From: Streptosporangium amethystogenes
GTDB lineage: Bacteria; Actinomycetota; Actinomycetes; Streptosporangiales; Streptosporangiaceae
NCBI RefSeq assembly: GCF_000721075.1
Contig: NZ_JOEQ01000025.1
Span: forward strand, 1 to 64,000
DNA length: 64,000 bases
Reading direction: 5' to 3'
In this document: piece by piece, positions 1 through 8,469 of the stretch
How positions within the stretch are numbered: position 1 is the stretch's first letter
How the letters are laid out: each line of letters begins with the position of its first letter
Program-made: the position numbers and the translations under genes
The notes under the pieces: generated by a model
Databases searched by the model: none
Told to the model about the DNA's origin: nothing
What the model saw: only the letters and a program-made list of their open reading frames with translations

Positions 1-539
1 GGACGGGCCCGCTCTGTGGAGCAGGGAAGGATCTGGAGGGGTACGCCGTACCGGCCGGGTGGCCGGTACGAAGACGGGGCGAGCAGTGCGCAGGTGGTTC
101 TTCGCCTCGGACGGGACGCGAGGTGGCGCCGGTAGCCGAACCGGGACACCTCGGTACGGGCGGTGGACGGACGCGTCGATCGCAGACGACAGCGCGACCG
201 CCTGGACAACGACGCCGGTACGGCAGGCACGACGGGCGCGGCCTGCCCGGGACGGCGCTGGACGGGTATCGGCGGGATCTCCTCGGCCGGGGCCATGGGG
301 GTGGAGGGCTCGAAGCAGGGCAGCGAGCGGTCTCCGGTCCGGCGGGCCCGCAGGCGAATGTCCAGCAGGTCACCGGAGGGCTGGGCGTACTCGTGGTCGG
401 CGGGCCGATCGGGGCAGCCGTGCGCGTAGGGGGCATGCCCGCAGACGGCGCAGCCCATCGGCATCGGCACCGTATCGGCGAAACAGCCGCAACCACCGAC
501 CGCCTGTCTGTCGAGAACCAGAGCACTAAGGTTGCTCAC
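1..539 (-). CDS. Partial Cys-rich hypothetical protein
   Basis: An open frame on the minus strand starts at GTG 539 and runs off the left edge without a stop. The first 80 or so residues look genuinely coding: they carry CGCF, then a CAVCGHAPYAHGC segment (C-x2-C-x8-C, zinc-ribbon-like) followed by PDRPADHEYAQPSGDLL. A purine-rich AGGAAGG lies about 13 nt before the GTG. Beyond residue 80 the translation becomes Arg/Pro-rich with poorer codon choice, so the true C-terminus may lie in another frame. It is divergent from the GntR-type gene at 706 and shares its upstream region. I do not recognise a function. The Cys spacing suggests metal binding, which is inference. Confidence 0.5.
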   Translation of the reverse strand, partial: MSNLSALVLDRQAVGGCGCFADTVPMPMGCAVCGHAPYAHGCPDRPADHEYAQPSGDLLDIRLRARRTGDRSLPCFEPSTPMAPAEEIPPIPVQRRPGQAAPVVPAVPASLSRRSRCRLRSTRPSTARTEVSRFGYRRHLASRPRRRTTCALLAPSSYRPPGRYGVPLQILPCSTERAR

Positions 540-620
540 GGGTCAGGACTCACCTTCCTGATCAAGGGACCCGTACGGCGTTGCGAGCGCCTGCGGGTCC
601 CGTTTTTGTACTTGGCCAGA

Positions 621-642
621 GGCTACGCGATAGAGCGTAGCC
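621..642. promoter_or_regulatory. Perfect inverted repeat between divergent genes
   Basis: GGCTACGC and GCGTAGCC form a perfect 8-bp inverted repeat with a 6-nt spacer. It sits 79 bp upstream of the minus-strand gene and 64 bp upstream of the GntR-type gene, where an autoregulatory operator is expected. It could also form a short RNA hairpin. Confidence 0.4.
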
Positions 643-660
643 ATGTATAGCAATGCATGG
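641..660. promoter_or_regulatory. Imperfect 20-bp palindrome, candidate GntR operator
   Basis: The 20 bases starting CCATG and ending CATGG match their own reverse complement at 16 of 20 positions. The site is rich in A/T and directly abuts the 621-642 repeat, 46 bp before the GntR-type start codon. Assigning it to the neighbouring regulator is inference. Confidence 0.4.
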
Positions 661-705
661 CTTCCCATAGATTTCAGCAGGTCACCATAGCCATACGGTG
701 AAGTC

Positions 706-996
706 ATGAGCAGCGTCTCGCCGTTCGATCCAGAAGAGGACAGCCCGGAATATGTGTATGTCCGGCTGGCCAATCACATCCAGGCGTTGATCGATGCCGG
801 TGACCTACGGCCGGGTCAGCGGCTCCCGGCAGAGCGTGATCTTGCTTCCGAATACGGAGTGGCGTACCTGACGGTGCGGCGCGCGATGCGGGAACTGCGC
901 GGGCGTGGCCTGATCAGGACCGTGGTCGGAAGAGGGACGTACATCGACCCGCAGGCAGAACCCTCGCGTCCGGACGACATTCCACCCGCCGACTGA
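706..996 (+). CDS. Short GntR-family regulator (DNA-binding domain only)
   Basis: A 96-residue protein consisting almost entirely of a GntR-type winged helix-turn-helix (residues about 14-80). The family signature is clear: LRPGQRLPAERDLASEYGV, then TVRRAM and a wing ending VVGRGTYI. No C-terminal effector domain (FCD, UTRA, aminotransferase) follows, so any ligand sensing must come from elsewhere. Free-standing GntR domains of this size are common in actinomycete integrative elements and near the chromosomal genes they control. It is divergent from the Cys-rich gene at 539 and probably controls that gene and itself. Confidence 0.85.
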   Translation: MSSVSPFDPEEDSPEYVYVRLANHIQALIDAGDLRPGQRLPAERDLASEYGVAYLTVRRAMRELRGRGLIRTVVGRGTYIDPQAEPSRPDDIPPAD

Positions 997-1222
997 TCAG
1001 CACAGCGGTGATCGCTGGAACAGATTCCTGCCGGGCAGCCGCACCTGAGAGATCCAAGCGAACGCAAGAGCCACACGGCCGAGGTCGCCTGGGGCCGCCC
1101 GGTCGTGCGGCAAGCGCGGGAACGTTCGCGCGATCTCCCCGAGGGCGGGAGTCAACTCACACTCAACCGGATTGAGCTCGTATACCGGCGGCGTGACATC
1201 GGATCCTCGGATCTACGGCCGG

Positions 1223-1960
1223 TCAGTGGGCTGCGGTAGCCAGGGGGGTTTCGGTGGGGGCGGTGCCGAGGAGGAGGTTGGGGAGGTCCGCGAGGGAGTC
1301 GAGGATGTGGGTGGCGCCGCCCTTGAGGAGGCGTTCCCTGCTGTGCACGCCGGTCAGGACGCCGACGACCACCGCCGCGCCCGCACGACGGCCGCAGAGC
1401 ATCTCACTCTCGGAGTCCCCGACGACGGCGACCTGGCGTACATCCTCGATACCGAGTCGCAGGATCGCGGCGAGCACCAGGTCGGGCATCGGACGGCCAC
1501 GGCCGGTGTCCTCGGGGCACAGGGCCAGATCGATCCTGTCGGACCAGCTCAGAGCGGCCAGCACGCGGCCGAGCGTGACCCGGCTGAAGCCGGTGGCGAG
1601 ACAGATCTTGACGTCGGCACCGCGGAGCTTGTCGAGTGCCTCGACGATTCCGGGCAGCGGGACCAGGCCCGCACGTCCGACGGCGCCCTCGTAGGAGCGC
1701 TCGAAGGTCAGGTTGGCCGCCTGTGCCTGGGCCTCGTTGTCCGGGAAGATCCCCCGGAAGACATCGATCTTGGAGCATCCCCGGGACCGGTGCACGTGCA
1801 CCATGGCGCGAGCGTACGCACCGGTCCCGGGCACGATGCCCTGCGTGGCGATCGCCTCGGCGAACGCCCGCTCGACCATGGCGACGTCACCGATCGTGGT
1901 GCCTGCCAGATCCAGGCAGACAAGCCTGATGGGCTTTACTCCATCTTGGGCAAGGACCAT
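1223..1960 (-). CDS. Phosphonatase-like HAD-family hydrolase
   Basis: A 245-residue haloacid dehalogenase-superfamily hydrolase. The nucleophile motif DLAGTT (residues 17-22) has the D-x-A-G-T pattern of phosphonatase-type enzymes, motif II Thr lies in CLATGFS and motif IV in VAVVGDSESEM. The segment VHVHRSRGCSKIDVFRGIF matches the cap of the phosphonatase-like subgroup. The substrate is probably a small phosphate or phosphonate; phosphonoacetaldehyde is possible but not shown. I chose ATG 1960 because the family begins just before the D-x-A-G-T strand; an upstream ATG at 2020 would add 20 unconvincing residues. DLW-39 starts 149 bp upstream and points the same way. Confidence 0.8.
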   Translation of the reverse strand: MVLAQDGVKPIRLVCLDLAGTTIGDVAMVERAFAEAIATQGIVPGTGAYARAMVHVHRSRGCSKIDVFRGIFPDNEAQAQAANLTFERSYEGAVGRAGLVPLPGIVEALDKLRGADVKICLATGFSRVTLGRVLAALSWSDRIDLALCPEDTGRGRPMPDLVLAAILRLGIEDVRQVAVVGDSESEMLCGRRAGAAVVVGVLTGVHSRERLLKGGATHILDSLADLPNLLLGTAPTETPLATAAH

Positions 1961-1989
1961 GAAAGCACCCGAATCGGTAGCCGCGTCTG

Positions 1990-2109
1990 TCAGTTCTCGC
2001 TGCCGGTGGCCTCGGTCCACAGGTCGAGCTCGGCGCGGTCGGCCTGCACCTTACGCCAGACCAGCAGCCCCCCGAGGGCGACGAGCGCCAGAACGAGCAA
2101 CTTCTTCAC
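1990..2109 (-). CDS. DLW-39 family small protein
   Basis: A 39-codon gene with a GTG start at 2109. The product starts with a hydrophobic helix (KKLLVLALVALGGLLVW), continues with a charged stretch and ends DLWTEATGSEN. That gives exactly 39 residues with the Asp-Leu-Trp that names the family. It is predicted to be a single-pass membrane microprotein of unknown role. In many actinomycetes this gene lies close to gyrA, the DUF3566 gene and tRNA-Ile. Here it is about 23 kb from them, separated by accessory genes and an integrated element. Confidence 0.85.
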   Translation of the reverse strand: MKKLLVLALVALGGLLVWRKVQADRAELDLWTEATGSEN

Positions 2110-2494
2110 GGTGTGACCCCACTTCTTGAGAAGTCTCACCTGCCGGGGTGAGACAACGCCCGGTTCGAACGGTTCCCTGCAGCCTAGCAAGGGATCGGGC
2201 CATGACCCGGTCCACATGACAAGCGTCACAGCCGATCTACGCTAACCGGGTAATTGCCACTATCATCCCGCACGACTCGCGACCCGATGATCACAATCCG
2301 CCATGAATCCTGTTGCAAAACCGCCCGCGTTCTTAACGATAACCCCCGGAGCGGGCCGCTCCATCCGCCCGAAAGTTCCGGTCACCGGCCGCCGGCAAGG
2401 CTTCCGCCCGGACATCGCGGTGACCAGCACGTCCGCTCGCTCCGGCGCGATTACCGGGGGCGCAAATGTCCCAAACCCTCTCGTTATGGATCGA
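2110..2494. other. Intergenic region without a recognisable gene
   Basis: No frame here has convincing coding character on either strand. The only structure I see is a short perfect palindrome with 7-bp arms (GGAGCGG/CCGCTCC) near 2350. It separates the DLW-39 promoter from the GNAT stop codon. Confidence 0.5.
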
Positions 2495-2779
2495 TCAGCC
2501 GCCCTGAACAAGATCGGCGTAGTCGGGGTGGCGGTCTATCCACTCCCTGACGAACCAGCAGAGCGGCACCACCTTGGCCCCTTCGGCGCGGGCCGCGTCC
2601 AGCGCGGTGCGGACGAGTGCGGACCCCACCCCGTTGCCCTCGTACGCCGGCTCGACCTTGGTGTGGGGATAGACGACGACCCCGTCACGCCGGACGAGCT
2701 CCAGCCGCCCCGCGTGCCTGCCATCCACCGTCGCCACGAAGGAATCGCCACCTGGGGAGAGCTTGACATCCACCTGCAT
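2495..2779 (-). CDS. Small GNAT-type N-acetyltransferase
   Basis: A 94-residue single-domain protein of the small YjdJ/GCN5-related type. The acetyl-CoA loop appears as YEGNGVGSALVRTALDAAR, followed by PLCWFVREWIDRHPDYADL, a typical C-terminus for this group. The start ATG 2779 has a strong ribosome binding site (AAAGGAG, 8 nt upstream). These compact proteins lack the N-terminal half of the usual GNAT fold and their acceptor substrates are unknown. It is flanked by non-coding DNA on both sides, so it is probably transcribed alone. Confidence 0.85.
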   Translation of the reverse strand: MQVDVKLSPGGDSFVATVDGRHAGRLELVRRDGVVVYPHTKVEPAYEGNGVGSALVRTALDAARAEGAKVVPLCWFVREWIDRHPDYADLVQGG

Positions 2780-3058
2780 GGAGGTTCTCCTTTGCCGGAC
2801 CGCCGTACGGCGGTTCCTTGGTCAGCCGATTCCACGAGGCGTTCATTCCCAGGTGTGCGGATCTTCGGCGGACGCGATGGCCGACCCGTTTCTGTGCACT
2901 AGAACACGAAACCGGCAAAACGTACCAAAAGGCGCCCGACTGAAGGATGATGAGGGTAGGTACCGGCACCGCCGGTTCCTCATGACGATCAGCCGACACA
3001 CCTGCCCCGTCACGGCAGACGTCGACTGCCCCTCATGCCCACCCAGAAGGTGATCAAA

Positions 3059-3412
3059 ATGGTAGGTGAGGTCAGCCACGGCTCACTGCGCGTTCTCTTC
3101 ACCGATCTGCCGGACGGCCTGCGCTGCGAGGGAGAGATCGACCTCTGTACGCGGCACATCCTGGTGCGGGCCCTCGCCGTGGCGGCGGAGCGCACCCGCG
3201 GCGATCTGCATGCCGATCTCCAGGGTGTCGACTTCGTCGACGTGGGCGGCCTGCGGGTGCTGGCGGAGATCGCGTTCGGGATGGCGGGCGACCGCAGGCT
3301 GGTCGTCAGGGGTCTCCGGCCACACGCGTGGCGGATCGCCGAGATCTGCGGCTGGTCGGAGGTGCTCGACGGCAGGTCCGGAGAAGGTATCCGTCAATGG
3401 GATAACAACTGA
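3059..3412 (+). CDS. STAS-domain protein with a degenerate phosphorylation loop
   Basis: A 117-residue STAS (anti-sigma factor antagonist-like) protein: GEIDLCTRHILVRAL, then DLQGVDFVDVGGLRVL. The canonical phosphoacceptor motif is D-S-(S/T)-G; here it reads DVGG (residues 61-64), so the usual serine is missing and the protein may be permanently in the unphosphorylated-like state. ATG 3059 is chosen over ATG 3035 because GAAGGTG lies 6-7 nt upstream of it. With the second STAS protein and the RsbW-like kinase that follow, it forms a partner-switching cluster, though no sigma factor gene is adjacent. Confidence 0.8.
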   Translation: MVGEVSHGSLRVLFTDLPDGLRCEGEIDLCTRHILVRALAVAAERTRGDLHADLQGVDFVDVGGLRVLAEIAFGMAGDRRLVVRGLRPHAWRIAEICGWSEVLDGRSGEGIRQWDNN

Positions 3413-3569
3413 TAACTCCTCGGCTGTAGCGTAAAAGTGCTCTAGAGAAATTCGGAGGATTTCAAGCCGAGCACGTTCGGATCGGCCCGGTCGGCTCCAG
3501 GCTTGAACCCGGCGGCGGCATCCGGCCTCCCTCCCTCCCTCCCCTCAACCGTTCACAGAGGTGTAACCC

Positions 3570-3968
3570 GTGAGCACTGCCGTCCGCGTGACCGACGTGT
3601 CCGACCCCTCGGTAAAGGAGATGGTCCTGCTGAGCCTGGCCGGCGAACTCGACTACACCAATGCCGAGCGGTTCCGTCACGACCTTCACCAGGTCATCGG
3701 CCAGGACCGGGGTGACCTGGTCATGGACCTGACCGATCTGACCTTCTGCGACTCCACCGGAATCCAGGCATTCCTGAACACCCGCAAGATCGTCCAGGAC
3801 CGCGGAGGCAGCATCGTCCTGGCCAGCCCGCACCCCCGCCTGAAAAGAATCCTTCACCTGACCGGACTCGCCCAGGCCTTCGGCGTCCAGCCCACCGTCG
3901 CCGACGCCGTCAGGGCACTGCGACCGCAGCAGCCCGCCCCGGATATTCACGGCGGAGGACCGTCGTAA
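3570..3968 (+). CDS. Anti-sigma factor antagonist (STAS domain)
   Basis: A 132-residue STAS protein with a complete motif: LAGELDYTNAERF, then VMDLTDLTFCDSTGIQAFL. Ser62 in DSTG is the expected phosphorylation site for a serine kinase of the RsbW/SpoIIAB type. In the classical scheme the unphosphorylated form binds the anti-sigma kinase and frees a sigma factor. The likely kinase is encoded 118 bp downstream. The start is GTG 3570, preceded by a moderate site (AGAGGTG). Confidence 0.9.
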   Translation: MSTAVRVTDVSDPSVKEMVLLSLAGELDYTNAERFRHDLHQVIGQDRGDLVMDLTDLTFCDSTGIQAFLNTRKIVQDRGGSIVLASPHPRLKRILHLTGLAQAFGVQPTVADAVRALRPQQPAPDIHGGGPS

Positions 3969-4086
3969 GTTGGCAACGATCGGGCAGGTGTCTAGCATCG
4001 TGTAACTCATCTGCAACGCCCTGATTCTGGAGCAAGTCGGCTCGTCCCCCGGTGACTACCAGACAAGGCGACGTCAAGGGGGTGTC

Positions 4087-4539
4087 GTGATCGGCGACCA
4101 CGGCCAGCGCTGGCCGATCGACGAGGATCTCAGCGCGTTGCGGGAACGTCTCCACCATTACGCCGCCCAGGCCGGCATACGGGGCGAACGCCTGAACGAC
4201 CTCCTCCTCGCCACCAACGAGGCGGTCATCAACGTCCTGGAGCACGGTGGCGGCAAGGGCACGGTGGACGTCTGGCAGGACGAGACCCACCTGACCATCG
4301 ACGTCACCGACACCGTGGGGCTTCTGACCACCGAGCACATCCCGGCGAAGCGCCCCACGGGCACCATTCGAGGTTTCGGCCTGTGGCTGATGACCCAGCT
4401 GTGCGACGAGTTCACCATCGAGCAGCTCGCCGAAGGCTCCCGGGTCCGCCTGCGGATGAACCTGCGCTCTCCGGCGGCGCGGACCGGGGCACTCAACCAG
4501 GAAGATCCCGGCCAGGAACAGGTCCGGGCCTCACTCTGA
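4087..4539 (+). CDS. RsbW-like anti-sigma serine kinase (HATPase)
   Basis: A 150-residue GHKL ATPase of the anti-sigma/serine kinase group. The N box is NEAVINVLEHGG (residues 44-55), the G1 region is VTDTVG and the G2 box is GFGLWLM (106-112), so the ATP site looks intact. Such proteins hold a sigma factor and phosphorylate a STAS partner; the best candidate partner is the DSTG protein immediately upstream. The start is GTG 4087. The target sigma factor cannot be named from this window; the only sigma gene here, sigM at about 52 kb, has its own anti-sigma factor. Confidence 0.88.
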   Translation: MIGDHGQRWPIDEDLSALRERLHHYAAQAGIRGERLNDLLLATNEAVINVLEHGGGKGTVDVWQDETHLTIDVTDTVGLLTTEHIPAKRPTGTIRGFGLWLMTQLCDEFTIEQLAEGSRVRLRMNLRSPAARTGALNQEDPGQEQVRASL

Positions 4540-4921
4540 GCCTCGCTGGACCGGGCCGCCGACCAATCGGGCGTCACCGCTCGCGAAGGGGGCGCGCCGT
4601 GATCGCCCACACGACTGTCGGCCGGAACACGCCATGGCCGAACCGGAGGGGATCTCTCGTACGCAATCCTTGACCCCCCGCTGGCAGAAGGGCGATGCTC
4701 CGTCCCGATGTCCGCGATACGCTCGTTTAGCCAGGTCAGCGCATTACATCGTTGTTTTCGCCGACCGTTCTCCCGGAACCGTGTCGGTCACCGGCGGCAC
4801 GTGAGGACATGCCGCGGCATCGCCACGGGGCCGGATTCACGGTAGGCCCGGCCCACGGAAAACCGTCCTGGCTCCCCTCGCGCCTACTCAACCGTGCTCG
4901 GGCTCGGAAGGGATGGTCCTC
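4540..4921. other. Intergenic region upstream of the P450 operon
   Basis: There is no convincing coding frame. The region probably holds the promoter of the ferredoxin-reductase-P450 operon, but I cannot point to a confident -10/-35 pair. Confidence 0.4.
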
Positions 4922-5122
4922 ATGAGGGTTGTCGTCGACCTGGCGCGCTGCCAAGGATATGCGCAGTGCGCCTTCCTGGCCCCGGACGCGTTCCGGATGC
5001 AGGGTGAGGAGGCACTCGCGTTCCACTCCAGCCCCGACGACGCGCAGCGGGACCAGGTCCTGCGTGCGGCCGCCGCCTGCCCGGTCCAGGCGATCCTGGT
5101 CGAGACAGCCGAACCGTCATGA
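4922..5122 (+). CDS. [3Fe-4S]-type ferredoxin
   Basis: A 66-residue small ferredoxin of the kind that feeds actinobacterial P450s. Cys10 and Cys16 lie in ARCQGYAQC, and a third Cys precedes Pro in AACPVQAI. Three cysteines without a fourth in the first motif point to a 3Fe-4S cluster. ATG 4922 is preferred to ATG 4913 because GGAAGGG then lies at a workable distance and the product begins MRVVVDLARC as family members do. The stop overlaps the reductase start by 4 bp (ATGA), so the two are translationally coupled. Confidence 0.92.
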   Translation: MRVVVDLARCQGYAQCAFLAPDAFRMQGEEALAFHSSPDDAQRDQVLRAAAACPVQAILVETAEPS

Positions 5123-6528
5123 GCAGCGAGCAGAGCCTGAAGGCGTTCAGGCGTGACGGCCGCATCGTGATCGTCGGCGCCTCCCTCGCGGGGCTGAGAG
5201 CCGCGGAGGCGCTGCGCGACGAGGGCTTCACCGGGGCGCTGACCCTCATCGGGGACGAGGCGTGCGAGCCCTACGACCGGCCTCCACTCTCCAAGCAGGT
5301 GCTGACCGGCTGGGTGCCCGCGGACGGCACCGCGCTACCCCGGCGCCGCGAGATCGGCGCGGAGTGGCTGCTCGGTGTGGCCGCCTCGGGGCTGGACCTC
5401 GCCGGCAAGCGGGTGCGGCTCGCGGACGGCAGGGAGATTCCCTACGACAGGTTGCTGATCACCACCGGGGTACGTGCCAGGTCCTGGCCCGACGAGGCCG
5501 AGGCCGCGCTGGACGGCGTGTTCGTGGTCCGCACCCGTGACGACTCCGGTCGCCTGCGGGAGCGGCTGGACGCCGGGCCCGGCCGGGTACTCGTCATCGG
5601 GGCCGGATTCGCCGGTTCCGAGATCGCCTCCGTCTGCCGCGAGCGCGGCATACCGGTGACCGTCGCCGAGGTCGCCGAGGCCCCGCTGGTGGGAGCACTC
5701 GGCAGCATGATCGGCTCGATCGCCGCGGACCTCCAGCGTGCGCACGGCGTCGACCTGCGCTGCGGTGTCCGGGTCACCCGGCTGGAGGGCGACGGGCGGG
5801 TGCGCCGCGCTCACTTCTCCGATGGAGATGCGATCGACGCCGAGGTGGTGGTGGTCGCGCTCGGCGGTGTGCGCAACACCGAGTGGCTGCGGGACTCGGG
5901 GCTGGCCGCCGACCGCTGGGGGGTGGCCTGCGACTCGGGGTGCCGGGCGTTCGACATCAACGGCCTGGTCACCGATGACGTCTTCGTCGCCGGGGACGTG
6001 GCACGCTGCCCGCACCCGGTCTACGAGTACCGGTTCCTGTCGCTGGAGCACTGGGCCAACGCGGTGGAGCAGGCCCAGGTCGCGGCGCACAACATGGTCA
6101 GCCCTCCGACCGACCGCTGGCCGCACCTGTCCATGCCGACGTTCTGGTCCATGCAGTTCGGCGTCAACATCAAGTCCGTCGGTGTTCCGGTCATGGCGGA
6201 CGAGATCGCCGTCACCCAGGGATCGGTGGAGGAGCGCCGGTTCGTCGCGGCCTACGGGTACCGCGGCAGGGTCATCGCGGCCGTCAGCTTCGACAACGCC
6301 AAATGGCTCGACCACTACCGGCAGCTGATCGAGACGGCGGCCCCCTTCCCGCCCTCCTGCCCCACTCCCGACCGGCCCGCCGACATGAAGCCGGTCCCCG
6401 CCGACTTCCCGGATCCCGTCGTCATCACCCACGGAGCCACGGTCCTGGTCACCGGCCACGAGCCGAGCGAGCGGCGCGTGGCGTTCGTAAGGCCGGGGCC
6501 GTTGAAACCCCAGGAGAAGCGGTCATGA
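5119..6528 (+). CDS. NAD(P)H-dependent ferredoxin reductase (FAD)
   Basis: A 469-residue pyridine nucleotide-disulfide-type oxidoreductase of the ferredoxin reductase class. The FAD dinucleotide motif is VIVGASLAGLRAAEAL (residues 17-32). The NAD(P) motif is VLVIGAGFAGSEIA (157-170). The second FAD contact is DVFVAGDVARCPH, about residue 300. It should transfer electrons from NAD(P)H to the ferredoxin encoded just upstream, which reduces the P450 encoded just downstream. The C-terminal 60 or so residues form an extension rich in Pro. Its stop overlaps the P450 start (ATGA). Confidence 0.92.
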   Translation: MSSEQSLKAFRRDGRIVIVGASLAGLRAAEALRDEGFTGALTLIGDEACEPYDRPPLSKQVLTGWVPADGTALPRRREIGAEWLLGVAASGLDLAGKRVRLADGREIPYDRLLITTGVRARSWPDEAEAALDGVFVVRTRDDSGRLRERLDAGPGRVLVIGAGFAGSEIASVCRERGIPVTVAEVAEAPLVGALGSMIGSIAADLQRAHGVDLRCGVRVTRLEGDGRVRRAHFSDGDAIDAEVVVVALGGVRNTEWLRDSGLAADRWGVACDSGCRAFDINGLVTDDVFVAGDVARCPHPVYEYRFLSLEHWANAVEQAQVAAHNMVSPPTDRWPHLSMPTFWSMQFGVNIKSVGVPVMADEIAVTQGSVEERRFVAAYGYRGRVIAAVSFDNAKWLDHYRQLIETAAPFPPSCPTPDRPADMKPVPADFPDPVVITHGATVLVTGHEPSERRVAFVRPGPLKPQEKRS

Positions 6529-7745
6529 CAGTCGCTCAGGCGCCCAGTACTCTCCAGCGGATCCTCGACTACTCCAGCCGGGCCGACCCGTACCCGCTCT
6601 ACGCCGAGCTGCGCGGCAGGCCGGTGGCCCGGCAGGAGGACGGCGGCTACGTCGTCAGCACCTACCGGGAGATCAGCACGTTGCTGCACGATCCGCACCT
6701 CAGCTCCGACGCGCACAGCCTCGAAGACCCGGGGCCCGCCCTCGCCGAGTTCGGGGACCCGCCGGCCTTCATCGGCCTCGATCCGCCGCGACACGACCGG
6801 CTGCGCCGCATGGCGATGCGGCACTTCGGCCCCCCGCACTCACCCACGCTGATAGACGACATGCGACCCGACCTGACCGCCATCGTCACCGGCCTGATCG
6901 AGAACCTGGCGGGCCGGGACCAGATCGACGTCGTGGACGATTTCGCCTATCCCTTCCCGGTCACCGTGATCTGCCACCTGCTCGGCGTGCCCCGCGAGGA
7001 CGAGCCGCGATTCCACCGGTGGGTCGAGGCGATCGTCGCGCTGCTCGACTTCGACCCCGCGAAGGACCCTCAGGAACGCCTGCGGGAGGGCGTGCAGGCC
7101 CGCAAGGACCTCAGGCACTATCTCGCCGAGCTCCTGCGGAGCCGCCGCGGCCGGCCGCCGGGCGACGACCTGCTGTCCCGGCTGGCGAGCGACGAGGGCC
7201 CCGACGGGCGCATGACGGACGAGGAGATCGTCAGCACCGCCAACCTGCTGCTCATCGCGGGGCACGAGACGACGGTCAACCTGATCACCAACGGCGTGCT
7301 GACCCTGCTGCGCCACCCCGAGGTGCTGGAGCGCCTGCGCCGCGAGCCCGAGATGATCATCCGGACGGTCGAGGAACTGCTGCGCTACGAACCTCCGGTG
7401 CACATCATCCCCTGGCGGGCCGCCTACAGCGACCTCACCGTCGCGGGCGTCACCATCCCGAAGGGCTCGCGGATCACGCTCATGCTCGCCTCCGGCAACC
7501 GCGACCCCGCGTACTTCCGCGACCCCGACCGGTTCGACCCCGACCGGCGGGACAACCGGCACCTCGGTTTCGGCAGTGGCATCCATCTGTGCTTCGGCGC
7601 GCCCCTGGCCCGGCTGGAGACGCAGATCGCGCTGAACGGGCTGGTACGCCACCTGAAGAATCCCCGGCTCGTCGCCGACCCGCCCCCGTACCGGCAGAGC
7701 GCGGTCCTGCGCGGCCCGCGCCACCTGCTGGTCAGGCAGGGATGA
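6525..7745 (+). CDS. Cytochrome P450
   Basis: A 406-residue class I bacterial P450. The I-helix oxygen-activation motif is LLIAGHETTVN, the K-helix E-x-x-R is in EELLRYEPP, and the haem loop is FGSGIHLCFGAPLARLE with the axial Cys. The start ATG 6525 overlaps the reductase stop and has GGAG at a suitable distance; a longer upstream frame is only an overlap with the reductase gene. The three genes form a self-contained electron transfer chain. The substrate cannot be predicted. No terpene synthase, polyketide synthase or other backbone enzyme is adjacent, so a catabolic or tailoring role is open. Confidence 0.93.
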   Translation: MTVAQAPSTLQRILDYSSRADPYPLYAELRGRPVARQEDGGYVVSTYREISTLLHDPHLSSDAHSLEDPGPALAEFGDPPAFIGLDPPRHDRLRRMAMRHFGPPHSPTLIDDMRPDLTAIVTGLIENLAGRDQIDVVDDFAYPFPVTVICHLLGVPREDEPRFHRWVEAIVALLDFDPAKDPQERLREGVQARKDLRHYLAELLRSRRGRPPGDDLLSRLASDEGPDGRMTDEEIVSTANLLLIAGHETTVNLITNGVLTLLRHPEVLERLRREPEMIIRTVEELLRYEPPVHIIPWRAAYSDLTVAGVTIPKGSRITLMLASGNRDPAYFRDPDRFDPDRRDNRHLGFGSGIHLCFGAPLARLETQIALNGLVRHLKNPRLVADPPPYRQSAVLRGPRHLLVRQG

Positions 7746-7752
7746 CGCGTGG

Positions 7753-8469
7753 TCACCGGCTCCACATCCCGATCCTCACCGGTACCCCGGATGAGGCGTG
7801 CAGTACGGGAGCACCGTCCGGGGCGGCGAGCCCACCCGCCTGGAGGAGGTCCTCCTTTAGGCGGATCAGCCGGGCGTGGCGCAGCGGCCAGTCGGGGTGC
7901 TCGATCTCGGCGTGGGCCGTCCGGCCCGCGACCGTGGTGAACAGCCGGTAGCGGGCGGTCAGGAAGTGCGCCAACTCGTCGCGCTCCGGCTCCGCGAGCG
8001 GCGGACCGATCTCCACGTCCGCGTCGCAACGCGCGCCCGGCGGGCCGGGCCACCGGCGGCGGCAGCGGTAACCGCGCCGCTCACCGTCCGCGCGGACGGA
8101 CATGCCGGACCAGAAGTAGGGCAGCCGGTAGGCGACCCGCGCGCCGAGCACGGCGAGCAGGCGCCCGGCGTCCAGCGACAGGAACCAGACCCCGTCGCGC
8201 CCCCGGCCATCTCGTACGTACGTACGCACGTTGGTCTCGGGGAACCGCGACAACCAGGGCAGGGCCGGCGAGTGCGGTACCCGCACGTCCTCCATCAGGA
8301 AGGTGGTGAGGCCGACCCAGGCGGCGCCGTCGAAGGTGTCCACGGTGAGCCCGGCCGGCAGCAGCCGCTGGATCTCGGCGGGCGGGTACCGCCAGTGCAT
8401 GAAAGTCATCTCGGACCAGCGGTGGTACATGACCGGCCGGGCCACGCGCAGGGACGGTGGAGCCTGCAT
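7753..8469 (-). CDS. DUF2071 (YqjF-like) protein
   Basis: A 238-residue member of the YqjF/DUF2071 family. Visible hallmarks are MTFMHWRYPPAEIQRLLPAG near the start, then GAAWVGLTTFLMEDVRVP, and FPETNVRTYVRDGRGRDGVW. The family is widespread and its biochemical function is not established. The start ATG 8469 has a good site (AAGGAG, 6 nt upstream). It converges with the P450 gene, their stops being 7 bp apart, and is divergent from the ABM-domain gene at 8739. Confidence 0.88.
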   Translation of the reverse strand: MQAPPSLRVARPVMYHRWSEMTFMHWRYPPAEIQRLLPAGLTVDTFDGAAWVGLTTFLMEDVRVPHSPALPWLSRFPETNVRTYVRDGRGRDGVWFLSLDAGRLLAVLGARVAYRLPYFWSGMSVRADGERRGYRCRRRWPGPPGARCDADVEIGPPLAEPERDELAHFLTARYRLFTTVAGRTAHAEIEHPDWPLRHARLIRLKEDLLQAGGLAAPDGAPVLHASSGVPVRIGMWSR

